Shown: piece by piece, positions 29,753 to 38,850 of the stretch | Layout of the letters: each line of letters starts with the position of its first letter | How positions within the stretch are numbered: position 1 is the stretch's first letter | From: Pseudogulbenkiania subflava DSM 22618 | GTDB taxonomy: Bacteria > Pseudomonadota > Gammaproteobacteria > Burkholderiales > Chromobacteriaceae | Reading direction: 5' to 3' | Length of the DNA stretch: 64,000 bases | Assembly: GCF_900177275.1 (NCBI RefSeq) | Contig: NZ_FXAG01000018.1 | Location: 31,007 to 95,006 of the forward strand | Translations under genes and position numbers: made by a program | Notes under the pieces: model-generated | The model's input: only the letters and a program-made list of their open reading frames with translations | Told to the model about the DNA's origin: nothing | The model's database searches: none

Positions 29753-30284
29753 ACGTTACGCCACCCCGTCCATCCTGCTGCACTGGCTGGTGGCGCTGCT
29801 GATCGTGGTGGGGTTCGGCCTGGGCCTGACCCTGTCCGGCATGCCGCTGTCGCCGACCAAGTTCAAGCTGATCGGCTGGCACAAATGGCTGGGCATCAGC
29901 GTGCTGGCACTGCTGGCACTGCGCCTCGTGGGGCGGCTGCTGTGGCCGGCACCGGCACTGCCCGGGACGATGTCGCCGCTGGCGCAATTGGCTGCCAAGG
30001 GCGGGCATCTGGCGCTGTACGCGCTGATGCTGGCAGTACCACTGACCGGCTGGTTGATGAGCTCGGCCTACGGCATCCCGGTGGTCTATCTCGGCCTGAT
30101 CCCGCTGCCCGACCTGATCGCAGCCAACGAGCCCCTCGCCCATCAGCTCAAGGACGTGCATGAACTACTTAACTGGACGCTGGCGCTGGCCGTGGCCGGC
30201 CACGCGCTGGTGGCGTTCAAACACCATTTCATCGACCGCGACGGCCTGTTGTTCCGCATGAGCCTGAAACAGCCGCGCACCTGA
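29739..30284 (+). CDS. Cytochrome b561 family membrane protein
   Basis: 181 aa with four membrane helices. Heme-ligand histidines are in SILLHWLVAL, GWHKWLG, HLALYALMLAVPLTGW and GHALVAFKHH. It resembles E. coli CybB and the quinol:superoxide oxidoreductase family, which moves electrons between quinol and superoxide. Coupling to marR and proximity to periplasmic YceI proteins match a widespread arrangement. Confidence 0.92.
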   Translation: MNRPERYATPSILLHWLVALLIVVGFGLGLTLSGMPLSPTKFKLIGWHKWLGISVLALLALRLVGRLLWPAPALPGTMSPLAQLAAKGGHLALYALMLAVPLTGWLMSSAYGIPVVYLGLIPLPDLIAANEPLAHQLKDVHELLNWTLALAVAGHALVAFKHHFIDRDGLLFRMSLKQPRT

Positions 30285-30313
30285 CCTCCACAACTTTGCT
30301 ACCGAGACCCGAC

Positions 30314-30862
30314 ATGAGAGTGCTGATTCCCACCGCCCTGCTGCTGGCGACCCCGCTGGCCTTCGCCGCACCGGCCGACCTGGCCCAAAGCCGCATCGGC
30401 TTCGCCATGAAACAGCTGGGGACGCCGGTCGACGGCGGCTTCAAGAGCTTTTCGGCCAACGTCGAGCTGAACCCGGCCAAGCCGGAGGTCGGCAAGGCGG
30501 ACATCACCATCCAGACCGGCAGTATCAGCCTGCCGACGCGCGACGCGGAAGCCGAAGCCAAGAAGAAGGAATGGTTCAACGCCGGCCAGTTCCCGACTGC
30601 GCGCTTCGTGTCGAGCAGCATCAAGAGCGCCGGCCCCAACCGCTACCAGGTAACCGGCAAACTGACGCTCAAGGGCATCACCCGCGACGTCAGCGCGCCG
30701 TTCACGCTGAAACAGCAGGGCGCCCTGAACGTGGTGGAAGGGGTGATGCCGGTTTCCCGTCTGGCCTTCAAGATCGGAGAAGGCGACTGGACCGATACCG
30801 GCACCGTCGCCGACGAAGTACAGATCAAGTTCCACGTGGCTTTCCCGGCCACAACCAAGTAG
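30314..30862 (+). CDS. YceI-family periplasmic protein, copy 1
   Basis: 182 aa: signal peptide (LIPTALLLATPLAFA, cleavage before AP) and a lipocalin-like YceI barrel (FSANVELNPAKPEVGKADI, KLTLKGITRDVSAPFTL). Family members bind polyisoprenoids/ubiquinone. Probably cotranscribed with the b561 gene 29 nt upstream. Its stop codon touches an intergenic repeat. Confidence 0.9.
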   Translation: MRVLIPTALLLATPLAFAAPADLAQSRIGFAMKQLGTPVDGGFKSFSANVELNPAKPEVGKADITIQTGSISLPTRDAEAEAKKKEWFNAGQFPTARFVSSSIKSAGPNRYQVTGKLTLKGITRDVSAPFTLKQQGALNVVEGVMPVSRLAFKIGEGDWTDTGTVADEVQIKFHVAFPATTK

Positions 30863-31016
30863 GACCTATCCACGATCCGTCGCGAGCGGCCCTCAGCGGA
30901 GTGAAGAAGCGCAGAAGCCGGAATGGACATGTCGTCCATGAGGATGTTCGATCGCTTTCGCACCCAGTGCACATGAGCCCCGCCGGGGAGCGCGCGGCAA
31001 GATCGTGAACCGATTC
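30861..31016. repeat. Intergenic palindromic repeat, family A copy 2
   Basis: About 156 bp, clearly homologous to 14213-14356: shared CGCGAGCGGCCCTCAGCGG, AGCCGGAATG, CATGAGGAT, CACATGAGCCCCG and GCAAGATCGTGAAC. The terminal inverted repeats are degenerate here. It starts at the stop codon of yceI copy 1 and ends just before the second yceI ribosome binding site. Confidence 0.8.
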
Positions 31017-31042
31017 CAAGCAACCCGCAGGAGAGAGTAAAC

Positions 31043-31615
31043 ATGATGAAGCAGACCCTGATCGCCGCCGCCCTGGCCGGCCTGAGCACCGCCGCCCTCG
31101 CCGCCCCGGTGACCTACAACGTCGACCCGACCCATACCTTCGCCCAGTACGAAGTGAACCACCTGGGCTTCTCGGTCCAGTCCGGCACCTTCACCAAGAC
31201 CAGCGGCAAGGTCGAGCTCGACAGCGCCGCCAAGAAGGGCGCGGTCGACATCACCATCGACGCCGACTCGCTGCAGACCTTCCTGCCGGACCGCGACAAG
31301 CACCTGAAGAGCAAGGACTTCTTCAACGTGACGCAGTACCCGACCATCACCTTCAAGTCCAAGAACCTGGAATTCGCCGGCGACAAGCTGACCGCGCTGA
31401 AGGGCGACCTGACCATCCTCGGCGTGACCAAGCCGGTCACGCTGAAAGTCACCCAGTTCGGCGGCAAGCCGAACCCGATGACCGGCAAGCAGACCTACGG
31501 CGCCAACGCCGAAACCGTCATCAAGCGTAGCGATTTCGGCATGAAGACCTTCCTGCCGGCCATCGCCGACGACGTGGTGCTGAAAGTGGCGATCGAAGCC
31601 GTCAAGGCCGAGTAA
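31043..31615 (+). CDS. YceI-family periplasmic protein, copy 2
   Basis: 190 aa. Signal peptide (LIAAALAGLSTAALA then APVTYNVDPTHT) and a full YceI domain (HLGFSVQSGTFTKTSGKVEL, FFNVTQYPTITFKSKNLEF, GDLTILGVTKPVTLKV). Divergent paralogue of the upstream copy and closer to the E. coli YceI pattern. CAGGAGAGAG precedes the ATG. Ends the cassette with a strong terminator. Confidence 0.94.
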   Translation: MMKQTLIAAALAGLSTAALAAPVTYNVDPTHTFAQYEVNHLGFSVQSGTFTKTSGKVELDSAAKKGAVDITIDADSLQTFLPDRDKHLKSKDFFNVTQYPTITFKSKNLEFAGDKLTALKGDLTILGVTKPVTLKVTQFGGKPNPMTGKQTYGANAETVIKRSDFGMKTFLPAIADDVVLKVAIEAVKAE

Positions 31616-31638
31616 GTCCGCGGCGTTGCCGCAACGAC

Positions 31639-31670
31639 AACAGCCCGCCATACCTGGCGGGCTGTTTGTT
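31639..31670 (+). terminator. Terminator of the marR-b561-yceI cassette
   Basis: Stem AACAGCCCGCC / GGCGGGCTGTT (31639-31649 with 31656-31666), followed by TGTTTT. Confidence 0.88.
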
Positions 31671-31719
31671 TTGGGGCCGGGTATCCGACGGCCGGTCGCC
31701 TATCGCATAGCAGGCAGTG

Positions 31720-31913
31720 GAGCCTGTTTCAGCAGGCCGGCGCCCCCACGCAGGCGGAATGACGCCGGAGCGCAGGAGCCCTCATGTATACGAAGTACAT
31801 GAGGGCTCTGGATCACTGAGCGCATCTTTAACGTGCCAATCTCCGGTTGGCTCAGCGCTGGAGGCACACGCAGCCCGCCAACGCTCAGGATAGGCAGACG
31901 CAGCCGCCGGCTC
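31720..31913. repeat. Intergenic palindromic repeat, family B copy 3
   Basis: Diverged relative of 37204-37412 and 38646-38850: begins GAGCCTGTTTCAGCAGGC, carries a perfect 13-bp hairpin (31776-31788 with 31796-31808) at the GTACATGAG motif, then GATCACTGAGCG and GCCAATCTCCGGTTGGCTCA. It runs up to the smc stop codon at 31914. Confidence 0.7.
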
Positions 31914-34900
31914 TCAGGCGGTCTCGCGCATCTGCAAAGCCTCGACGATGTCCACCGCGACGATGCGGCTGACACCCTGCTCCTGCATGGTGACGCCGAC
32001 CAGTTGCTCGGCCATCTCCATGGTCAGGCGGTTATGCGAGATGTAGAGGAACTGGGTGCGCTCCGCCATGCGCTTGACCAGGTCGCAGAAGCGGCTGGTA
32101 TTGGCGTCGTCGAGCGGGGCGTCGACCTCGTCCAGCAGACAGAACGGCGCCGGGTTGAGGCTAAACAGCGAGAACACCAGGCTCATCGCGGTGAGCGCCT
32201 TCTCGCCGCCGGAGAGCAGGTGGATGGTGCTGTTCTTCTTGCCCGGCGGCTGGGCGATGATCTGCACCCCGGCGTCCAGCAGGTCGTCGCCGGTCAGCAT
32301 CAGTTCGGCGCGGCCGCCGCCGAACAGCGTCGGGAAAAACTCGCTCATCTTGGCGTTGACCGCGTCGTAGGTGGACTGCAACATGTCGCGCGTCTCGCCG
32401 TCGATCTTGGCGATGGCCTCCTCCAGCGTGGCCATCGCCTGCATCAGGTCGTCGGACTGGCTGGCCAGGTAGTCGCCGCGCTCGCGCGCCTGCTGCAACT
32501 CGTCGAGCGCGGCGAGGTTGACCGCGCCGAGGTTTTCCAGCGCGCGCGCCAGGCGCGCGATCTCGGCCGCCAGCGTGTTGGGCTTGACGGCGTCGGTCAG
32601 GTCGGCCAGCAGCGCCGCCTCGTCGGCCCCGGCTTCCTTCAGCTCCTCGCTGAAGCGCTCCACGCCGAGCCGCGCCTCCTGGTGCTTCAGCAGCCAGTCG
32701 GCCCGCGCGTTGCGCAGCGCCGGCAGCGCGGCGCTGACGTCATGCTGGCGCTGGCCGAGCTGGCGCAACTGCTCGGTCAGGCCGTTGAGCCGGTCGCGCA
32801 CCGCGGCCAATTGCGTGTCGCGCTCATCGCGCTGTTCCAGCGCCAGTTGCAGCGCCTCCTCCGGCACCGCCTCGTCCACCGTCAAGGCTTCTTCGGCCAA
32901 CGTTTCGAGCCGTTCCGCCAGTTGGTCGTCGCGTTCTTCCAGTTCCTTGGCGCGGCGAGCCAGTTCGGCCACCTTCTGCTCGGCGGTGGTCAGTTCCAGG
33001 CGCGCCTCGTGCACCAGGCGCTCGGCGTCGCGTGTCTTGTTGCGCGCCAGCTGCAGCCCGGTCTCGCTGTTGAGCCGCGCCAGCCGCGCGTCTTCCAGCG
33101 CCACCACCAGCTCTTCCAACACCAGTGCCGCTTCTTCGCTGCCGATGCCGGCCTCGTCGATCTCCTCCGCGGCATGGGCCCGCTCGTCGGCGATGCGCTG
33201 GCGCTCGGCCTCGATCGCGGCAAGCCGCGCCGCCCCCTGGCGCGCCGCCTGGTCGAGCTTGACCTGCTCCAGCGTCACGGCGTTGAGCTCGGCTTCGAGA
33301 CGGGTCAGCGCCCCCTTCTGCGCCCGTACCGCTTCGGCCAACATGGCGCTCTGGCTCTGCAATGTTTCGCGCCGGCGCTGGCCGGCATCGAGCGCCGGTT
33401 GCAGCTCGGCGGCACGTTGCAGCGCGGCGTCGAGCGCGCCCTTGCGCGCCATCACGCCGTCGTCGCTGGCCGCGGCGTGAAAACTGACGCTGGCGGCGGC
33501 AACACGATGCCCTTGCGGCGTCACCCAGCATTCGCCGGCGGCCAGCTCGGCGCGCCGCGCCAGCGCCAGCTCCAGGGTCTCGGCGCAGTACACGCCGGAG
33601 AGCCAGTCGGCCAGCACGGCGGCGAACGCCGGGGCGGCGGCAACGCGCTCGAGCAAGGCCGGCCAGGATTTGGCCGGACGCCCCGCCGCCCCCGGGACGT
33701 TGTTATCCACCAGGCACAGCGGCGCCGGCGGCAGCCCGTCCGGCAACGAGCCGGCACGGGCGGTGAGACGTTCCGCCAGCACCGCCTCCAGCGCCACGCG
33801 CCAGGCGGGATCGACCTCGAGCGACTGCCACAGCGCTGGCGCCTCGGCCAGGCCCTGCTGCTCCAGCCAGCCGGCCAGCTGCTCGCCGGCCGCCTCGCGC
33901 GCCAGCACCGCCTGCAGTGCCGCCGCCTCGGCCTCGGCCCGTGCCAGCTGGGCACGCTGCTCGGCCAGGGTCTCGTCGAGCTTCTCGCGCTCGGCGGCAA
34001 GGTCGGCCAGCTTCGCTTCGTCCGCCACCACGCGGGCGCGCACCGCGTCGAGCGCGGCACGGGCGCGCGCCACCTCGGCCTCGGCCGCCGTCAGCGCCTC
34101 CTGTTCCGGCAGGTTGAGGTCAGCCAGCTCGCGCGCGAGCGCCGCCTCGCGCGTCGCCAGCTGCTGCAGCGCCTGGTTCAGATGCTCGACGCGCTGACGC
34201 CCGAGATCGCGCTCGCGCGTCAGGTTGGCCTGCTGGCTGGTGAGCTGGGTCAGCGTCTGGTCGGCCTGGCGGAACGCCCCCTCGGCGCGCGGCAGCGCGT
34301 CGGCGCCATCCTCCAGCGCCAGCTGCGCCTCCTCCAGCTTGAGCTGTGCCTCTTCGTGGCGCGGCAGCCAGTCGTCGAGCTCGGCCGCCACCAGGGTGCG
34401 GCTTTCGGCCAACGTTTGCCGCTCGCTGCTGGCGCTGGCCAGTTCGCGCGTGAGGCGGGCGCGACTTTGTTCGCGGTGGCGCTGCGCCTCCTCCAGCCGC
34501 GCCAGCTGGGCGTTGGCCTCGAACAGCGCCTGCTGCGCCTCGTGCACCGCATCGCTGCCGGCGAAGTGCTGCTCGCGCACCAGCTCCAGCTCGGTGTCCA
34601 GATGGGTCAGCGCCGCCTCCTGCGCCGCTTCCTCGGTTTCGATGCGCGCCAGCTCGGCGCGCGCGGCGGCCTCGGTGCGGGCGGCTTCTTCACGGCGCGC
34701 CAGCGCCAGCAGGTTCTGCTTGTGGGTGAGCGCCCCCTTCAGATCGTGGAACTGCGCCGCCACCTCGGCCTGCTCGGTCAGTTTCTCGACCTGGCGCTCC
34801 AGCTCCTGGCGCAAGTCGCCGATACGATCCAGGTTGTCGCGGGTGTCGGCCAGGCGGTTCTCGGTCTCGCGCCGCCGATCCTTGTACTTGGACACCCCGG

Positions 34901-35402
34901 CCGCTTCTTCCAGGTAGGCGCGCAGCTCCTCCGGGCGCGCCTCGATGATGCGCGAGATCATGCCCTGCTCGATCACCGCGTAGCCGCGCGCGCCGACGCC
35001 GGTGCCGAGGAACAGGTCGGTGATGTCGCGGCGGCGCACCTGCTGGTTGTTGATGTAGTAGCTCGACTCGCCCTGGCGCGTCAGCACGCGCTTGATCGCC
35101 ACCTCGGCGTACTGCCCCCACGGCCCGGTGAGCTGGCCGTCGCCGTTGTCGAACACCAGCTCCACCGAGGCGCGGCTCACCGGCTTGCGCGTGCTGGAGC
35201 CGTTGAAAATCACGTCCTGCATCGATTCGCCGCGCAGCTGCTTGGCCGACGACTCCCCCAGCACCCAGCGTACCGCGTCGATCACGTTGGACTTGCCGCA
35301 ACCGTTCGGGCCGATCACCGCCACCAGCTGGCCCGGCACCGGGATCGCGGTGGGATCGACAAAGGACTTGAAGCCCGACAGTTTGATATGGGTGAGACGC
35401 AA
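31914..35402 (-). CDS. smc: Chromosome segregation protein SMC
   Basis: 1162 aa. N-terminal ABC half with Walker A GPNGCGKSN, long coiled coils interrupted by a hinge (~500-660), and C-terminal half with signature LLSGGEKALTAMSL and Walker B FCLLDEVDAPLDDANTSRF. It compacts and segregates DNA with ScpAB. The frame opens with TTG, preceded by GAGGA at about 5 nt; the next residues RLTHIKLSGFKSF are the true SMC N-terminus. Terminal ends meet an intergenic repeat. Confidence 0.97.
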   Translation of the reverse strand: MRLTHIKLSGFKSFVDPTAIPVPGQLVAVIGPNGCGKSNVIDAVRWVLGESSAKQLRGESMQDVIFNGSSTRKPVSRASVELVFDNGDGQLTGPWGQYAEVAIKRVLTRQGESSYYINNQQVRRRDITDLFLGTGVGARGYAVIEQGMISRIIEARPEELRAYLEEAAGVSKYKDRRRETENRLADTRDNLDRIGDLRQELERQVEKLTEQAEVAAQFHDLKGALTHKQNLLALARREEAARTEAAARAELARIETEEAAQEAALTHLDTELELVREQHFAGSDAVHEAQQALFEANAQLARLEEAQRHREQSRARLTRELASASSERQTLAESRTLVAAELDDWLPRHEEAQLKLEEAQLALEDGADALPRAEGAFRQADQTLTQLTSQQANLTRERDLGRQRVEHLNQALQQLATREAALARELADLNLPEQEALTAAEAEVARARAALDAVRARVVADEAKLADLAAEREKLDETLAEQRAQLARAEAEAAALQAVLAREAAGEQLAGWLEQQGLAEAPALWQSLEVDPAWRVALEAVLAERLTARAGSLPDGLPPAPLCLVDNNVPGAAGRPAKSWPALLERVAAAPAFAAVLADWLSGVYCAETLELALARRAELAAGECWVTPQGHRVAAASVSFHAAASDDGVMARKGALDAALQRAAELQPALDAGQRRRETLQSQSAMLAEAVRAQKGALTRLEAELNAVTLEQVKLDQAARQGAARLAAIEAERQRIADERAHAAEEIDEAGIGSEEAALVLEELVVALEDARLARLNSETGLQLARNKTRDAERLVHEARLELTTAEQKVAELARRAKELEERDDQLAERLETLAEEALTVDEAVPEEALQLALEQRDERDTQLAAVRDRLNGLTEQLRQLGQRQHDVSAALPALRNARADWLLKHQEARLGVERFSEELKEAGADEAALLADLTDAVKPNTLAAEIARLARALENLGAVNLAALDELQQARERGDYLASQSDDLMQAMATLEEAIAKIDGETRDMLQSTYDAVNAKMSEFFPTLFGGGRAELMLTGDDLLDAGVQIIAQPPGKKNSTIHLLSGGEKALTAMSLVFSLFSLNPAPFCLLDEVDAPLDDANTSRFCDLVKRMAERTQFLYISHNRLTMEMAEQLVGVTMQEQGVSRIVAVDIVEALQMRETA

Positions 35403-35502
35403 GACGTCCTCGCAGCAAAGGGAGCGGAAGCGCGCATTTTACGACAGGCGGGCGGCGGCGTCGCCCGCTGGTGCCCGTCACGAGTTGTGCCATAATGGCT
35501 TC

Positions 35503-36063
35503 ATGGAAGCCCTCTCCCTGTCCAATCAGTTCCTGATCGCCATGCCCGGCATGACCGACCCGCTGTTCGCGCGCTCGCTGGTCTACCTATGCGAGCATGG
35601 CGAACACGGCGCCATGGGCATCATCATCAACAAGCCCTCCGGCATCGCCATGGCGCAGCTGTTCGACCAGATCGACCTGCCGCTGACGGAAGAAGCGCTG
35701 CAGGGCGAGCCGGTCTACTTCGGCGGACCGGTGCAGCCGGAGCGCGGCTTCGTGCTGCACACGCCGGTCGGCAACTGGCAAACCAGCCTCCTGGTCACCG
35801 ACGAGCTGGCGCTCACCACGTCCAAGGACGTGCTGGTGGCGGTGTCCGAGAACAAGGGCCCGGACACCATGATGGTGAGCCTGGGCTACGCCGGCTGGTC
35901 GAGCGGCCAGCTGGAAGAGGAAATCCGCAATAACGGCTGGCTGACGGTCAACGCCGATCCCCACATCATCTTTGCGCTGCCCGCAGAAGAACGCTACGAC
36001 GCCGCCATGGCCCTGCTGGGATTCGATCCTACCCTGCTCTCCACCGATTGCGGCCATGCCTGA
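35503..36063 (+). CDS. YqgE/AlgH family protein (UPF0301)
   Basis: 186 aa. Conserved [53 protein letters not shown] and [16 protein letters not shown]. Function is poorly defined; it is almost always next to ruvX (yqgF), as here, where the two overlap by 8 nt. The start was set at the conserved MEALSLSNQ; upstream codons overlap the smc 5' region. The ribosome binding site is weak. Confidence 0.94.
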   Translation: MEALSLSNQFLIAMPGMTDPLFARSLVYLCEHGEHGAMGIIINKPSGIAMAQLFDQIDLPLTEEALQGEPVYFGGPVQPERGFVLHTPVGNWQTSLLVTDELALTTSKDVLVAVSENKGPDTMMVSLGYAGWSSGQLEEEIRNNGWLTVNADPHIIFALPAEERYDAAMALLGFDPTLLSTDCGHA

Positions 36064-36484
36064 CGGAACCACGCTGGCTTTCGATTTCGGCGAACGCCGC
36101 ATCGGCGTCGCCATGGGGGAGACGCTGCTCGGCATCGCCCATCCACTCATCACCATCGACACCGAAATCACCGATCAGCGCTTCGCCGCCATCGGCAAGC
36201 TGATCGACGAATGGCGGCCGGCGCAGCTGGTGGTCGGTCTGCCGGTGCACGCCGACGGCACAGAACACGATCTGACCCGACTGGCGCGACGCTTCGCCAA
36301 CCGCCTCAAGGGCCGCTTCGGGCTGCCGGTGTGGCTGGTCGACGAGCGCCACACCTCGCTGATCGCCGAAAGCCTGCTCAACGAAGCCGGCGTGCGTGGC
36401 CGCAAGCAGAAACCGGCGCTCGACCAGGTCGCGGCGCAGGCCATCCTGCAAACCTGGTTCGAACAACCCGGCGAAGCAGTGTGA
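36056..36484 (+). CDS. ruvX: Putative pre-16S rRNA nuclease / Holliday junction resolvase
   Basis: 142 aa YqgF family, RNase H fold. Acidic active-site residues appear in [28 protein letters not shown] and [11 protein letters not shown]. In E. coli it matures the 16S rRNA 5' end. Overlaps yqgE (ATGCCTGA) and shares TGATG with the next gene. Confidence 0.94.
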   Translation: MPDGTTLAFDFGERRIGVAMGETLLGIAHPLITIDTEITDQRFAAIGKLIDEWRPAQLVVGLPVHADGTEHDLTRLARRFANRLKGRFGLPVWLVDERHTSLIAESLLNEAGVRGRKQKPALDQVAAQAILQTWFEQPGEAV

Positions 36485-36939
36485 TGCGCCTGATCGCGCT
36501 CGTCCTGCTGCTGATCGGCGGCACTGCCTTCGTCTACCTGTGGAAACTGGGCGAAAAGGGGCAGAGCGCCACACATTGGCCATCGGCCAGCGGCACCATC
36601 GTGGAAAGCCGTCTGGACACCCGCCTCCATACCGGCGGCGACGGCAATCGCGACGACTATCTGCCGCAACTGCGCTATCGCTACAGCGTCGGCGGCGTCG
36701 CCCTCGAATCCACCATCCGCCGCTACCCCAACCCCGGCGCGATGCAAAGCCAGGAGCAGGCCCAAGCCGTGCTGGCACGCTATCCGCACGGCGCGGTGGT
36801 ACGTGTGTACTACAATCCGGAACGGCCGCAGGAAGCCTGCCTGGAGCCAGGGGAGCACTGGACCGCCTGGGCCGGCAAGGCGCTGACACTGATCGTCGCG
36901 GCGGCAGGCCTAGTACTGCTGCTGAAGGGCAACGATTAA
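36484..36939 (+). CDS. DUF3592 membrane protein
   Basis: 151 aa: a membrane helix at each end (LIALVLLLIGGTAFVYLW; ALTLIVAAAGLVLLL) around an extracytoplasmic beta domain (WPSASGTIVESRLDT, DDYLPQLRYRYSVGG, VRVYYNPERPQEACL). This is the DUF3592 layout, function unknown. Starts at the TGATG overlap with ruvX. Its stop directly touches a repeat. Confidence 0.88.
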   Translation: MRLIALVLLLIGGTAFVYLWKLGEKGQSATHWPSASGTIVESRLDTRLHTGGDGNRDDYLPQLRYRYSVGGVALESTIRRYPNPGAMQSQEQAQAVLARYPHGAVVRVYYNPERPQEACLEPGEHWTAWAGKALTLIVAAAGLVLLLKGND

Positions 36940-37119
36940 GAGCCACTAGCAAAATCCTCTTGGCGTTGTTGCGCTCGCGTGCGAATCTCTCGCAGAGATT
37001 CGCTCAGCAAGCACTTGCCGTACTACTTGCATGTAGCTTCGCTGAAACTTCGGCTACGCTTCGTTTTCTGCGGCCGCGCGCCTAGCCAAGAACGTTGCAC
37101 CGGGTTTTGTTAGCGGCTC
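36940..37119. repeat. Intergenic palindromic repeat, family C copy 2
   Basis: Ends are near-perfect 17-bp inverted repeats (GAGCCACTAGCAAAATCC against GGTTTTGTTAGCGGCTC). The core has GTGCGAATCTCTCGCAGAGATTCGCTCAGCAAGC and TTGCCGTACT, shared with 47859-48072. Begins the base after the DUF3592 stop codon. No gene fits within 36940-37410. Confidence 0.75.
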
Positions 37120-37149
37120 CAAACCCTCGCCCTTGCTAACAAAACGAAA

Positions 37150-37171
37150 ACGGGTGCCCGCAAGCACCCGT
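37150..37171 (-). terminator. Terminator, minus strand
   Basis: Stem ACGGGTGC / GCACCCGT (37150-37157 with 37164-37171), with TTTTCGTTTTG following on the minus strand. Probably ends the rbgA transcript after it passes the family B repeat. Confidence 0.7.
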
Positions 37172-37203
37172 TGTTCGTTGAGACAAAAAATTCTCGCCAT
37201 GGC

Positions 37204-37412
37204 GAGCTTATTCCAGCAGGCGAGCGAGCCAAAGCAGATTGAGTGCCGCCAGCGTACAGGAACCGGAATGGTCACGGAGTACATGAGGATTCCTGATCGC
37301 TGAGCGAATCTCTGCGTGCAAATCTTCAGATTTGCCCAGCGAAAGATTCGCACGCTCAGAGCACTACCGGCGCTCAAGATGCAAAAGCACAGCCGCCTGA
37401 GGGGACAAGCTC
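37204..37412. repeat. Intergenic palindromic repeat, family B copy 1
   Basis: About 209 bp with imperfect ~11-bp terminal inverted repeats (GAGCTTATTCC / GGGACAAGCTC). Contains GGAACCGGAATG, GTACATGAGGATTCCTGATCGCTGAGCGAATCTCTGCGTG and CGGCGCTCAAGA, aligned along its whole length with copy 2 at 38646-38850. The right end overlaps the stop codon of rbgA. Confidence 0.85.
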
Positions 37413-38346
37413 AGCGCGAGCCCTTGGCGCGCTGCTCCCGCTCCAGCCGCTGTGCTTCGCGCAAAGCCTGGCGCTGGGCCTCGCGCTCGCGCGCCGCCTT
37501 TTCCCAGGCCTTCCATTCGTCCGGCCGCTCCAGCGTGATCGGGCCGATGCTGCCGGCGCGGAAGTCGGTCAGCACGATCTCGGCCGCCTTCTGGATGTTG
37601 ACTCGCCCGCCGCCCAGCATCGCACCACGGCGCCGGCCAATCTGCTCCAGCACCTCGAAATCCTGCCAACCCTCGATATCGCCGACGTTATAGCGCTCCT
37701 GCAGCAGCGAGGTGTAGTGCTTCATCAGGTAGCGCAGCAGTTCCAGCACCACCTCTTCCTCGTCCAGCGCGTTGCGCCCGACCGCACCGCTGGCGGCCAG
37801 GTTGTAGCCGCCCTCTTCCACTTCGATCTTGGGCCACAGCATGCCCGGGGTGTCGACCAGCTCGAAATCGTCGGCCAGCAGGATGCGCTGCTGGCCCTTG
37901 GTGATGCCCGGCTCGTTGCCGGTCTTGGCGATACGCCGTCCGGTCAGGCTGTTGATCAGCGTCGACTTGCCGACGTTGGGGATACCGCAGATCAGCACGC
38001 GCAGCGGCTTTTCCAGACCTCCGCGGTTGGGCGCCAGCGCACGGCAGGCCGACACCAGCTTGGTGACCGGCGCACGCTCGCCGGCATCCAGCGCAATGGC
38101 GCGGGTGCCCGGCTTGGCGCAGTAGTAATCGAGCCAGACCTGGGTGATGGCCGGGTCGGCCAGATCCTGCTTGTTGAGAATCTTCAACGCCGGCTTGCCG
38201 CGCGTCATGCGCGCGATCATCGGGTTGGCACTGGACGCCGGCAGACGGGCATCCAGCATTTCGATGACCACATCGATATCCTTGACGCGCTCGGCCAGAT
38301 CCTTGCGCGCCTTGTTCATGTGGCCGGGAAACCATTGAATCGCCAT
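37411..38346 (-). CDS. rbgA: Ribosome biogenesis GTPase RbgA/YlqF
   Basis: 311 aa circularly permuted GTPase: G4 ILNKQDL precedes G1 GIPNVGKST and G3 VDTPGMLWP, diagnostic of the family. N-terminus IQWFPGHMNKARKDL. It acts late in 50S subunit assembly. The C-terminus (~285-311) is highly charged, rich in Arg/Glu. It starts 4 nt after the DUF3820 gene, forming an operon. Confidence 0.95.
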   Translation of the reverse strand: MAIQWFPGHMNKARKDLAERVKDIDVVIEMLDARLPASSANPMIARMTRGKPALKILNKQDLADPAITQVWLDYYCAKPGTRAIALDAGERAPVTKLVSACRALAPNRGGLEKPLRVLICGIPNVGKSTLINSLTGRRIAKTGNEPGITKGQQRILLADDFELVDTPGMLWPKIEVEEGGYNLAASGAVGRNALDEEEVVLELLRYLMKHYTSLLQERYNVGDIEGWQDFEVLEQIGRRRGAMLGGGRVNIQKAAEIVLTDFRAGSIGPITLERPDEWKAWEKAAREREAQRQALREAQRLEREQRAKGSR

Positions 38347-38350
38347 GCTG

Positions 38351-38563
38351 TTACCGTTTCCGTAAGGGGTCCAAAAGGGACGACAGTCCGTTGTGATCGA
38401 GTTCGAAGGCCAGTTGCAGCAAGCGGCCGATTTCCCCCTTGGGGAAGCCCTCACGGGCGAACCAGGCCAGGTAGTGCCCGGGCAGGTCGGCAATCAGCCG
38501 GCCCTGGTACTTGCCGAACGGCATCTGGCGCGTCACCAGCAGGAGAAGGTCGTCGGCATTCAT
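38351..38563 (-). CDS. DUF3820 small protein
   Basis: 70 aa with the family core MPFGKYQGRLIADLP, HYLAWFAREGFPKGEIG and LLQLAFELDHNGL. DUF3820 proteins are described as putative quorum-sensing-regulated factors, but the biochemical role is unknown. The ATG at 38563 is the family start. Upstream member of a two-gene unit with rbgA. Confidence 0.88.
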   Translation of the reverse strand: MNADDLLLLVTRQMPFGKYQGRLIADLPGHYLAWFAREGFPKGEIGRLLQLAFELDHNGLSSLLDPLRKR

Positions 38564-38645
38564 GGCGGGCACTCGAACTCGGGGAAGCGCATTGTGCCAA
38601 AGACCGCAGGCACTGACCATGCGCAACATTGAAAACCTGTTCTCA

Positions 38646-38850
38646 GGGCTTATTCCAGTCGGCAAATGAGCCAAAGCAGGTTGAGTGCCGCCAGCGCACA
38701 GGAACCGCAATGTACACGGAGTACAGGAGTATTCCTGATCGCTGAGCGAATCTCTGCGTGCCAATCTTCGATTGGCTCAGCGATGGATTCGCACGCAGTA
38801 CTGCCGGCGCTCAAGACGCGAAGGCGCAACTGCCTAATGGGATAGGCTCT
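38646..38850. repeat. Intergenic palindromic repeat, family B copy 2
   Basis: Full-length homologue of 37204-37412. Includes GTACACGGAGTACAGGAGTATTCCTGATCGCTGAGCGAATCTCTGCGTG, the hairpin GCCAATCTTCGATTGGC, and CGGCGCTCAAGACGCGAAGGCGC. Its right end meets the stop codon of the DUF4870-like gene. The 34-nt stretch around 38756-38790 recurs almost unchanged at about 47938-47971. Confidence 0.85.

Noticed and set aside
31833..35495. 1220-codon plus-strand open frame opposite smc
   Set aside because: Composition is Arg/Gln/Leu-rich without domains, and it mirrors the codons of the clearly real SMC gene; a GC-rich antisense shadow.
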